Shown piece by piece: positions 1 through 9,045 of a stretch of 12,396 bases of DNA. The translations under genes were made by a program, and so were the position numbers. The stretch is from Haplosporangium gracile. Lineage: Eukaryota > Mortierellomycota > Mortierellomycetes > Mortierellales > Mortierellaceae. The stretch is taken from NCBI GenBank assembly GCA_015499985.1, contig JAAAUF010001097.1, positions 1 to 12,396 of the forward strand. The letters are read 5' to 3'. Position 1 is the first letter of the stretch; each line of letters starts with the position of its first letter. Below the pieces are notes generated by a model. The model was not told the DNA's origin and did no database searches. It was given only the letters and a program-made list of their open reading frames with translations.

Positions 1-427
1 CCCCATCCCAACTTCTTTTTTTTTTTTTGTCGTAAACAGAACAGACGCATGCAACATGGAAACAACAAGTTAGTCGAAATAAAACACTCACAGTAGAGAG
101 ACACTTACTCTCCCCTCTCCTTCCTCCTTGTCACATACTCCTCACTTTCGCCCAACCCTTTGTTTGTTTGTTTTGTTTCGCTTCCTCTTCTTCTTCCTTC
201 TAATGAGTCAAGATTCAGACGTGTCCAAAAAAAAATAAAAAAAATAAAAAAGAGGTTAATCAAAATCACCTTTTCCGGAACTAACAAAGTTGCCAAGTTA
301 ACCTGATGATGCCTTTGCTCAAACACATCACTCAAACCAGATAACAATAAAAAAAAATCGCTTTTGTTATTACTGTACATTTCTTCGTCTATGTTACAAA
401 AAAAAAAAAATCCTCCACTGACTGCTC
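1..427. other. 3' flank of the F-box/LRR gene, no gene seen
   Basis: This stretch lies downstream of the F-box/LRR stop codon and runs to the window edge. It holds several homopolymer tracts: T near 17-28, A near 228-250 with interspersed T, A at 350-357 and A at 398-410. On the minus strand these become T-rich sequence, consistent with a 3' UTR and cleavage region, but I find no clean AATAAA close to the stop on that strand. The minus-strand open frame at 105-380 is biased in composition and has no recognisable domain. Confidence 0.5.
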
Positions 428-3400
428 CTAGGGCGATGACGACCGCCGACTAGGAACCCGGAACATCTTGCTACCTAACCAAAAGCACTCTAACCGTGGC
501 ATAGTGGCCAACTGGTGCTCCACCAAGAACTGTAAAGCCATCAACTTGCCCACTGCGTCCACTTGGTAGTTCGAGCAACTGGACAAAAACGCTGACACGA
601 CTTCGCGGCTCTTTCTGTAGTCCTGACTGCTCTGACTCTGACTCTGACTCGAGTTGGGCGTAGACTGTGAAAGGGACGATGCAGGAGAGGCGGCGTAGTA
701 AGAGGAGAAAGAAGAGGAAGAGGTGGCGGTGCGAGTATAACGGGGGAAATAGGACGCGCGCATGGGTTCCCCTGCCTTGGATGCCATCGACGAAGAAGCC
801 GTCGAAGTAGAAGAGGTGGTAGAAACAGATTGCGAAGACATAAGAGAGGGCGTCGTAGCAAATGACTGCTCCAGAACCCTCTGCTGCTGCGATTGTCGCC
901 TTTGACTCTTTCCCCCATACTGCACCGATGCACCCGATGACGAAAACGAAGACTCCGTAGAAGTAGTAGAAGGAGCTTGGCTTCCAGAAAACCCAGACCT
1001 AGTAGTCCAAGACGACAACGAAGACGAGGGGGACTGTGAAGCCGACGCAAGACCCGTTTCGTCCAACAGAGAAGGTGCTTGAAAAGTGTGATGCACAGAT
1101 GGTGCAGTAGTTGACCCTCCAGACGACGAAGTCATCCATGATGTGCTCGATCCAGTCGAGGCGGGCGAATGCCAAAGAGGGAACGACGACCCTCTTGAAG
1201 AGACCTCATCCACATCACTGGTAGGTCCCGAAGACCAAGAAGACGACTCGCCAACGTCCGACGTCTCCACAACATCCTCCTCACTCACAGGCACAGACAC
1301 AGGTGTCCTCGACCTAATGAAAAGACTCTTGACAAACATCTCCATAACTGCCTCCTCATCCGCATCCATAGCCCCCGCACCCGACAACTCCTCAAGCTCT
1401 AAACGGAGCACTTGAAGTCGAGAATGACAGGACCAGTTCGGGAAGGATGCAATGACTTCTTGGAGGGAGACTGGTAAGCGACAGTCGGCAATGAGGAGGG
1501 ATGGGCAGGACTCTAGGACCGAAAGTAGTGGGAGGGTGTTGTTGCTGGTGGCCTTGGGAGAGAAGGTGTTTGTTGTGTGTGTGTGTGGTGAATGCTGTTG
1601 TTGTTGCTGCTGCAAGGAAGGCAAAAAATAATTCAAGCCTTGTTGCATTTGTTGCTGAGAGTGTGGTGGATATACACCAGGCCCAAAATAGACATTGTCG
1701 GGCGGAGAGTACGCTTGGGCGAATGGAGGTGGAACAACAGGATCCTCCATCCCCGCCAACAGAGGGACAACAACAAACGACTGCAATGACTCCCCATGAG
1801 ACTCCACCAAGGCCTGGACAACCTCCCTCTCTAACTCCCTCTTACCATACCCACCGCCTCTACTACCACGCAACGACAACTCGACATGCTCCAACCGCCC
1901 AGGCATAGTCTGCAACAATACCGGCAAGTGCGTCATTGTACCCGGATCGCTCATGACGGAAGGTTCTGTGAGGACCAACTTGGTGATGTGAGGGCACTTG
2001 TCCTGTAGGATCTGTGACATTCCCAAGAACAACGACGCCGATGACAAGTTGGGTGGCAAAGAGTGAGAGGTTCTGGTCTTGATGGGCACTGGAGCCGAAG
2101 AAGAGCGACTGGACCCATGACCGAAAGAAGGAGAAGGAAGGAGGGAGAGACTGTCGAGGTTGGGCAGGAACTCGAGTACTCCCGGGAGGATACAAGGCCC
2201 ACGGAATATGAGCGACCGGACTGCAGGGAACTGGAACATGAGCGAAAGGACAAGTGGTGTCATTATCTCTTCTTGGTGGTAGTGGGGGTGGTCATACCCG
2301 CCTCTGCCAGCGCTCTCATAGACTGGACCGTCGCTCACCGACTGGTTCCACTTTGAGAAGGGATAGTGTTGTCGATGGGCGTGAGGGTGAAGGTGAGGGT
2401 GGTGAGTACCAGAAGTGGTACTTGGACTTGTCCGAGGGTCGAATCGATGCTGCTGCTGCTGCTGCTGCCTCTTCTGTTGTCGACGAGGGAAAGTACTCGA
2501 ACTGGAAATGACGTGACTATCAATGTTAAATTGAGATTTGGACCGACGGGGAATCGAATTAATTGGCGGAGGAGGGGGGCGCAGAGACAGGTTGTCCTCG
2601 TCACTTTCGCCGGACGAGTAGGTTTCTTCGCCAACAACAGATGGTTGGTGTTGTTGTACTTGTTGCTGTTGCTGTTGTGGGTACCTCAGTTCACTCTCCT
2701 CTACCTGACCACCACTCGCTCCCGTACCATCCTCGTCAATAGCAAGTTCGCACAGACACAGTTCCTCGTCCTCCTCCATCTCGTTGTCGTTGTCGCCGGA
2801 GCTGCTAGTGCTAGTACCATTACTGCCATCGCTACTGCTGGTGATACTGTGAGTACCTGGGGTAGTCTGTCGGTAATGGTACGGCAGTCGATCCATCAAA
2901 GTAGGCGAAGAAGCAGAAGAAGACGAAGGAGGGGAAGGGGAAGACGGATGAACGTTCCAGAGGGACTGTGATAACAGCATTGAACTCGACGACTGAGACG
3001 AATATAGTGCCGTTCCAGACGCAGAGGGAATAACTGAGATGATCTCGAGGTCGAGGTGTTGGAGGGAAGGCATCTTCCTCATCATCTCGAGCCACTCTTC
3101 AAGGACGAACGTGTACTGGTACAATGAGAGCTGTGTGAGATGAACAGGTTGCTGGAAAAGGATCATGCCCTGACGAAAGGGAAGAGGAGGAGAGGGAGGA
3201 GGAAAGAAACCGGTCGATGGTGATGGCACGCCGTCATGGGAATGATATCGTGGTCGTGGGAGAGTTGTGGGAAACGACAAGGGCGAAGGTAACTGATCAC
3301 TGTTGTAAATAGAGCTGGTGGATGAGAGATACGACTGTTGCTGTTGTGCGACACTACCGTTTTTGTTGTTGCTGGCAAGAAGGTATGGCGGCGAGGTAGA

Positions 3401-5782
3401 GGAAGGAAGATGAAAGGGCGCATGAGTGGGGAGTTGGTGTTCACCGTTGTAGTCACTATAACTGTAGTTGATACGAGAGTGACGAAGATAAGAATAATGA
3501 TGATTTAAGTCTTTCTTTTTTGGATGGTCCTGGTGGTGATGACGAAGGTTGTTGAAGTGGCGGCAATGACGAGAGGGAGGGCCATTGTTGGTTGTTGCTG
3601 CTGAAGAAGAAGGGGAACGACGTCGACGACGACGACGACGACGACTGCGACTGCGAATGATTCGATCTGTTGAATGGCCCTCTGAATGCGAGTCTGATCG
3701 GTTGTCGACAGCAATACCAGCAACAACAGGAGTAAGATCTCCAACAGAAGCAAATGCAGAGGGACTAGTGTGGTTGTTTATGTAATTGTTGTTGTGGCAC
3801 TGGTTGGATGAATGCAAGTGTGGGTATGATCCCGCTGCAAGGTAACTGTTGTCGCCCTCCATGCTCTCAACACTACCAGCTCTCTGCTGTTGCTGTTGCT
3901 GCAACTGAGGATGCAAACAGTCTCCATCGTTGGAGTTGTCACCACCGATTTCGAGTCGTTGGAGTTGATGTCGCAGATTCCTGGTCATGATATTCTCCGC
4001 CGCCTGTAAGGTTGGACTAACGGTGCTGGCTGACTTAAGCGGAACGGCACAGGAAAGTCCCTGTAGGTGAGAGACAGAGGGATGGTCAAAGTGCTGGATG
4101 GATGAAGAGTTGGTGAGGTGGAGGTGTTGGATGTAGTGTCCGTTTTTGGGGATGCCTGTGGCGATATGCGATGGTTGTTGCTGGTGAAGAGGGTGACAAG
4201 GTGATAAGGATGAGGAGGAAGAGGAATGAGAAGAAAAAGTGTAAGAAGAAGGTTGTGGAGGAGGATGAAAAGTATGAAAGTGAGAGGAAGAGGAAGGAGA
4301 AGAGTGTGCCCAGGTTGTGTGATCCAGACTGTGAGATGTCATGTTGCTGTTGGAGTGATAAGGGTGGAAGTGAGGATGAGGAAAATGGTTGTGATGAGGA
4401 TAGGGAGGAGGATGATGAGGATAAGGAGGAGGAAGTGGAGGAGGTAGAAAGACGGCAGTCGACAAAAAAGACGAAGGTTCAAGAGGAGGACCCAATGACA
4501 GATGACGACGATGGGTGGCAATGGCGGAGAGGAAGAGGGAATGAGGTTGGTCGAGGAGATCCATGGTGATAGTATGCCAGAGCAGCGGTAAGAGTTGTTC
4601 AGACCAAGACTTGCACACTTGAGCGCAGATTACAATTATGGTCCCTGGAGACTGCCGACGACGACTTTGATGGTTGTGAAGGGATGTTTGTTGGAGGATT
4701 GTGTTGCTGTCGTCGCTTTTCCTTCTGATACTCGATGCCGATGGTGGTGGTGGTGAGGGAGACGAATGGGAGAGGGAGTGAGCCCGGTATTCGGAAGATC
4801 CAGTTGTGCCAGGGACAACAGAGGACAGTCTGCTTTGTTCATGTATTCAATTTAAAAAGAGATTAAGAAAAAAAAATGCATTAGAATAAGGATTAGAAAT
4901 GAAAGAGTGAGATTAAATAAGTGAACGAATGAATGAAGGCGGAAGTGATTTGTTGGCGATTATTTTTTTCTGCGATAGTTTTTTGAATTAAGGTTATCAG
5001 GGTCGACACCTGGTCAATGTGTTCTCAGTATTCAGTTATAACAGGTTTTGTCTGTCTGTGCATTGTGTATTCTCCCATGCCATTGGAAAAGGGGAGGAGG
5101 AGTGACAATGGAGAAGGGAGAAGGAGGAATGAATGGAATATAATGGAGTGAATACAAACATAAAAAAGAATTGAATGGACGAATGGTTGGAGGGAGATGG
5201 ATAGATGCATGTGCGCAACAACAGCAGCATTGACAAATACAACAGCAAAGAAAAGAAAACAAAAAAAACCTATGACCAAAAATCAACTTTCTCCACTCTT
5301 TCTCCTTTGTCAATTATACCGAACATAACAACAGTATCTCTTATTCGAACAAGAGACTGACAATGTCTAACATACCGGTACGGATGATCTTGTTTTTGCT
5401 TTCGATATTCTTGTCGATCCACTCGAAAACCTGCTCGCTGTTGCTTCTTTGCTTGTTGCTCGTGTTGTTGTAGTAGTTGTCGCTTGGATCGAACGTTCTC
5501 CTCGCTGTTGTGGGAAAGTCGATCCCTATCAACTATTGCCGGATGTTGACGAGAAGATGGGCTAGACTGGTCCTGCTGTTGCTGATATGGATGCTGTGCA
5601 GAAAGGGGTCGAGAAGGAGATGCACGGTGATGATCGTCGCAGAGGAGAAAGTAAATGATGCAGCTGAACAGTTCTGGTATGAACAAAGGAGATGGTCGAG
5701 ATGAGGATGCAGCAGATGTAGCAAGAGCAGAACGAGGAGATCTTGGTGAGTGAGTGGACGAAGAGGAAGCAGAAGGAGGCAT
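428..5782 (-). CDS. F-box / leucine-rich-repeat protein, two exons
   Basis: Modelled as exon 1 at 5782-5376 and exon 2 at 4829-428 (TAG at 430-428), 1602 residues. Exon 1 carries the first F-box half (PLFIPELFSCIIYFL, residues about 32-46). Exon 2 carries the second half (CAQVCKSWSEQLLPLLWHTI, about 204-222). LRR-like strand/helix pieces lie near residues 368-376, 421-432, 700-733, 995-1033, 1076-1122, 1138-1159, 1235-1284 and 1560-1590, separated by long Ser-, His-, Pro- and Gln-rich disordered inserts. An Arg run (RSRSRRRRRRRRRSP, about 528-542) could be a nuclear signal, and an acidic patch lies near 814-826. Known for the family: F-box proteins bind Skp1 and bring substrates to SCF ubiquitin ligases, with LRRs often selecting the substrate. 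The particular substrate is unknown. The ATG at 5782 is the first Met in frame and has A at -3. The large exon is open to 4846, but its first in-frame codon near the F-box is GTG (4618, a Val), not a start, so an upstream exon is required. The low-complexity stretches could hide further splicing. Confidence 0.78.
4830..5375 (-). other. Intron of the F-box/LRR gene (inferred)
   Basis: The donor reads CCG|GTATGT with its G at 5375, and the acceptor reads AAAGCAG|ACTG ending at 4830. A T/C-rich stretch and TTCTAAT and CTTAAT branch-like sequences lie 30-50 nt upstream of the acceptor. Splicing joins two bases of a codon (CG) to one base (A), making Arg, and continues exactly in the frame of the large exon. 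Exon 2's frame has a stop (TGA) at 4849-4847, just inside the intron, and exon 1's frame ends soon after 5275. The 546-nt length is long for a fungal intron, and the sequence is low-complexity with T runs. An acceptor at 4665 (CAAAG|TCG) would also keep frame and give a shorter protein. Confidence 0.62.
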
Positions 5783-5979
5783 GATTTGATATATCAGTCG
5801 ATTGTGTTTAGTTATTTTTGTCGATCCTGAAGAGAATAGGATGAGGGTGCCGTTTCTGTTTGAAAGTGTAAAAAGGCGGCGAAGATGGTAAGGATAGACG
5901 AGGGGAGGAAAAAAGGAAGTTTGAAAGGGTCATGATTTTTTGTGAATGTGGGTGTGTATGTGTGCGCGAGAGGCGTGAA

Positions 5980-6040
5980 CAAAAGAGGATGAAAGGAGAG
6001 ATGGAGAGAAAGAGAAAGAGAGAAGGATGAGAGGAGAGAG
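5980..6040 (+). repeat. Polypurine (GA-rich) tract
   Basis: Sixty-one bases contain only three pyrimidines, built from irregular GAGA, AAAG and GGA units, with a 25-base uninterrupted purine run at 6003-6027. It lies about 200-260 nt upstream of the F-box/LRR start codon and is bordered on both sides by GT-rich sequence. Such tracts can act as nucleosome-poor promoter elements or form triplex DNA; neither is shown here. Confidence 0.7.
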
Positions 6041-6274
6041 CGTGTGTATATGGGTGTGCGTTGTATGTATACAAGTAAGCGATAAGGATGTAAGCATACA
6101 TGTCAAAGAATCAATAACAAAAGCATACGGTAACAAAACAAAGAAAAGGAAAAGAGACCCTTTTGGGGATGTTCAACGACATTCAAAAGTAGAGTAACAA
6201 GTCATTAATGCCTTACAATTTTAGTTGATAGCGTACGCTTTTTACGACGAAAAAGCAAGAGGTCGCTTGGTCCG

Positions 6275-6282
6275 TTTTTATA
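6275..6282 (-). promoter_or_regulatory. Putative TATA box for the F-box/LRR gene
   Basis: The minus strand reads GGCTATAAAAACGG here, a good TATA match, about 490 nt upstream of the ATG at 5782. It lies in a patch of more balanced composition (about 6190-6460) flanked by purine tracts. The start site would fall near 6245, giving a leader of about 460 nt unless it is spliced. Confidence 0.35.
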
Positions 6283-6521
6283 GCCGTTCGTTCGTTTGGA
6301 GGAAACGAGACAACGTATCGGGAATGATGACTGAAAAGTTGTCTTGTCGGCCAGGAGGTATGTGTGAATGTGCACAGCTGGTCTCCTTGGACAACGAGGA
6401 ACAAAAGAAAATGAAGGCACGCACAAGGTTCGTACGAAAGAAAGGGATATAAACGCCACTAAAAAAAATGCAAAAGAAACGTTGTCGCAAGTCGTGTTGT
6501 TGGCCGGGAATGAGGGAAGAG

Positions 6522-6600
6522 GATCGACGAAGAAGGAGAGAGAGAGTGAGTGAGAGAGAAAGAGAGGAGAGAGAAAGAGCAAAAAAGAAAGAAATCAAAG
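6522..6600 (+). repeat. Second polypurine (GA-rich) tract
   Basis: A GA-repeat region with an uninterrupted 28-base purine run at 6552-6579, beginning near GAAGAAGGAGAG and fading into A-rich sequence. It is similar in composition to the tract at 5980-6040 but is not an exact copy. It lies upstream of the putative minus-strand TATA box. Confidence 0.65.
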
Positions 6601-7224
6601 AAGAGTAACCAGGAATGGCTAGGATGGTTTCGAAACAGGAGGGACAGGACAATGGGAAAAGAAGAAAATAAAATAAATAAAAACAAAAGAGAAAGATTAA
6701 GACGAGAAAAATAAAATGACCGATGAATGATGAATAACCACCCAATCTGATAAAAAAAATGCGCCGGTTGGAAAAGGTTTGTTTCTTGTCTATTGTCTGT
6801 TATCGAATTATTAGATTGATATGGTTGGTTGAAGTAGAAGAACAGAAGAGTAAAAAATGATGCGAATATGATGTTGCTCGCTTGTCGCAAGTAGTAAGGA
6901 ATAGCGTCTGTGGGTAGGTGCGGTATATGTTTTAAAAGAGAATGCGACGGATGGGTGTTGTTGTGGCAATAAAAAAAAAAAAGGGAAAAGGGTAAACAGA
7001 CAACCAAAAAATGAAAAAAAAATTCAAAAAGAGGAAAAGATTCTGTTGCACACTTCACCACTATTTAAACGTTTACCTCGTCCGCTCAAAAAAGAACTAA
7101 GTGTCTCGTCTCCCGAGTAGATCCTCTTTCACACCCTATGGTGCGCTTGGCTCTCCGATGAGCAAGCTGCCATGAGAACCAATCTCCTCCCTTGGTGCCA
7201 GCATCAGCGTGATAATCCTACTGT

Positions 7225-7395
7225 CGATCGCTCGCTGATTTACATATACAGTAACACCGTCGCTAGCTCCTTGACTTCGCATACGTCCAGTCTCATTTGC
7301 CTCTTTTAGTGCCATCATCACCCCCTCATCTCTTACCGCCGATCGCCAGCTGATTTACATGTACATATACAGTACTGTACATGGCCGCTAGCTTG
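7225..7395 (+). repeat. Imperfect direct repeat with palindromic core
   Basis: Copy A (about 7225-7268) and copy B (about 7340-7395) share the order GATCGC, GCTGATTTACAT, ATACAGTA, then CGCTAGCT, with starts about 115 bp apart. Copy B carries extra bases that create the perfect palindrome TACAGTACTGTA (7368-7379), nested in an ATGTACA/TGTACAT inverted pair (7359-7365 and 7376-7382). The repeat sits close to the point where strand composition flips. It could be a regulatory module or the remnant of a small mobile element; no terminal repeats or target-site duplication were recognised. Confidence 0.6.
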
Positions 7396-8426
7396 TTTCT
7401 CTCTTTATACGTTCATTCCCAATTTCCCTCACGCACTGGGTGAATACTCATCCATTCTTAACCTTCCTTTTTTACATTTTTTCCTTTTTCATATTCACTA
7501 CCCTTTGTCTTGGCTCTAGCCTAAGCACTTTTTTTTTCCTTTACGAGTCATCCTGCTCCCATCTAGAGGGAAGGGCACACCACAGGGGTCTTGCTCATTT
7601 TTTTCTGCGCTACTTACCTCATCATCATCACTACCGCTCTCCTGGCCTAACGAAGGAGTGTAAAAAAAGTATTAGGTCTGCGCCGCATGTCCCCAATGGG
7701 CCATGGTCATGCCTCTTCCAACAGGGACAGCGCCCCATCGTTCCGCGCTAGCCTTGGCAACCCTCTGTCTCCCTCCCCTTTTCCTCCTGCACCACTCAAT
7801 GCGGTTCCTTTTTGTATGTACTTTGCAGTCTGATCATTGTGCTCTCAATGAGAGGAAACATCGTAGGCAAATGCTTCTTACTCTCAGACCGGAGGAAAGG
7901 GCGATGCGATGCAACTCAATTCGATGTGCCTGCCTTTGACTCCAATCATGCCTCATGAATTGTTCGGTCGTTCCTTCTCCTTGACTGTACGCCTTTTTTT
8001 TCTCAGATCTGGACCTATGAGAGGAATAAAAGCATCGATCGGGCTTTTCTGCTGTAAGTTTCTCTGGACGATGGTTGGTCCAATTTATTTTCTCGTACCA
8101 TCGTACGAACACGCGAACAAGGCGGACGTATTTTGTCGTTCCCTCTCCATCTGCATCTGGACAGTTCTTTTTTTTTTTCGCCCCTTTTTTTTCCAGACAG
8201 AGTAAGAGGGAGGGATTTTCACAGTGGTATGAGAGAGCAAAGAATTAATAAAAAACAAAGGGACGAATCAGAAGACGTCCCTTCGGAAAAGGTAACAGCA
8301 CATGGGAACGTCAATACGCCTTTTATTTGTGGTTGTGTTTTTTGCTTCTTTCTTTTTTTTTTTCCTTCTCAACCTCAACCTCCCCCATCGCACCACTCAC
8401 ACACCTTCATTCCCCCCTCTCTCTCT

Positions 8427-8484
8427 CCCTCTTCTCTCCACCTCCCTCTTCTCTCCACCTCCCTCTTCTCTCCACCTCCCTCTT
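8427..8484 (+). repeat. 17-bp tandem repeat, 3.4 copies
   Basis: The unit CCCTCTTCTCTCCACCT occurs three times without a mismatch (8427-8443, 8444-8460, 8461-8477), followed by seven bases of a fourth copy. It lies in the pyrimidine-rich stretch upstream of the phosphatase gene. Perfect identity suggests recent expansion, so it is probably length-variable between strains. Confidence 0.93.
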
Positions 8485-8725
8485 GTCCTACTTTCCGCTT
8501 CCGCCCTGAGGCGCAATTGACTTTTTTACCAGAAAGAGGCACCTCCTTCACACTCCACTCACTCCGTCTAAAAGAACACAACCCACAACCCACTCACCAT
8601 GATCCCTACTTCTCCCCCTTTCGCTTTTTTTAATTCTCTTTTTTCTTCTGCCGCTCCTCACTAGTTTAGCATCTCTGGCATAGCCAATTATGTCTCATCA
8701 CTCCCAGCCACTCCGATACAAAAAT

Positions 8726-8733
8726 TATATAAA
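8726..8733 (+). promoter_or_regulatory. Putative TATA box for the HAD phosphatase gene
   Basis: The sequence TATATAAA lies within AAAATTATATAAAGGCG, just after a long pyrimidine-rich region, an arrangement typical of fungal promoters. The phosphatase ATG is about 315 nt downstream. A start site near 8760 would place several ATGs in the leader (8862, 8866, 8874, 8970), so either the true start site lies further right or those ATGs matter. Confidence 0.4.
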
Positions 8734-8884
8734 GGCGCAAGCTAGTCTCTCGACAGAACCGGATTGTCCGTCGATCCATTTTCTTGGTTCTGGTTCTGCC
8801 GCCCTTTTTTTTTTTGTCCAACAAAAACCTAAGCGTCATCTGCGATAGGGGTGGCTTTGTAATGCATGTGCAAATGGAAATTAG

Positions 8885-8897
8885 TGTGACAGTCACA
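8885..8897. promoter_or_regulatory. Perfect 13-bp palindrome upstream of HAD gene
   Basis: TGTGAC-A-GTCACA is a perfect inverted repeat about 150 bp upstream of the phosphatase start codon. Its half-site TGAC resembles that of bZIP-type dimeric regulators, but the one-base spacing is not one I can assign. It may be a transcription-factor site or chance. Confidence 0.3.
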
Positions 8898-9045
8898 TAT
8901 GACGCCACTAAAAAAATCTGAGTTCTTCAACAATTCTTGGGCATTCAGAAAAACACGATAACAAATCGCATGTCTCATCGTTCATCCGCCCCTTCCCACA
9001 CTCAACTCGTCATCGTTTGTCATCCATCTGCAATTATAACCAAGA

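Larger units (their letters stand above)
5783..7060 (-). promoter_or_regulatory. Promoter and leader region of the F-box/LRR gene
   Basis: The plus strand is strongly purine-rich (for example 6003-6027 and 6552-6579 are uninterrupted purines), so the strand transcribed as mRNA is pyrimidine-rich, as is common in fungal promoters and 5' leaders. GT-rich stretches occur at 5941-5970 and 6041-6070. A minus-strand TATAAAAA lies at 6282-6275. Between it and the ATG, a GTAAGG (6216-6211) and a CTTCAG (ending 5827) could be the ends of a 5' UTR intron of about 390 nt; this is speculative. Open frames here are low-complexity and resemble nothing known to me. Confidence 0.45.
7061..8700. other. Intergenic region between divergent genes, no supported gene
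   Basis: I find no coding gene, tRNA or rRNA that I can support. From about 7070 rightwards the plus strand turns pyrimidine-rich, opposite to the region on its left, consistent with a promoter and leader for the rightward phosphatase gene. Short open frames exist on both strands, but they are biased by T and C runs or lack any recognisable domain. Canonical splice-like sequences occur: GTAAGT at 8054 (plus), a long T/C tract ending in CCAG at 8196 (plus), and GAG|GTAAGT with its G at 7617 (minus). These leave open an unrecognised noncoding transcript or spliced leaders. Confidence 0.5.

Noticed and set aside
541..4569. Several open frames on the opposite strand or in shifted frames within the F-box/LRR gene
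   Set aside because: They are shadows of biased codons (Ser, His, Gln, Arg runs) in the real gene, are much shorter, and show no recognisable domain.
4040..4570. Apparent GA-rich repeat within the F-box/LRR gene
   Set aside because: This is the reverse complement of Ser/His/Pro codons in the protein and needs no separate explanation.
4636..4842. Alternative start ATG at 4842 giving a 68-residue peptide
   Set aside because: It is out of frame with the large exon and stops at 4636. The same ATG falls inside the inferred intron just before the acceptor.
5341..5532. 63-codon minus-strand frame with a fairly protein-like ending (FEWIDKNIESKNK..)
   Set aside because: It overlaps exon 1 in another frame. 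Exon 1's frame carries the F-box half-domain and splices in phase to exon 2, and this frame does not link to either.
6459..7061. 200-codon minus-strand frame
   Set aside because: Phe/Leu/Ser-rich translation of a pyrimidine-rich leader strand; no domain and no plausible protein composition.
7200..7240. Possible C/D-box snoRNA (GTGATAA followed by CTGA)
   Set aside because: The boxes are only about 20 nt apart, the C box deviates from RTGATGA, and no terminal stem is visible.
7136..7321. 61-codon minus-strand frame with balanced composition
   Set aside because: It is short, has no recognisable motif, and covers one copy of the direct repeat. It could be a real micro-protein, but nothing supports that.
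7440..7751. 103-codon plus-strand frame with a hydrophobic N-terminus like a signal peptide
   Set aside because: The hydrophobicity comes from T-rich sequence (TTT/TTC codons). The remainder shows no conserved feature.
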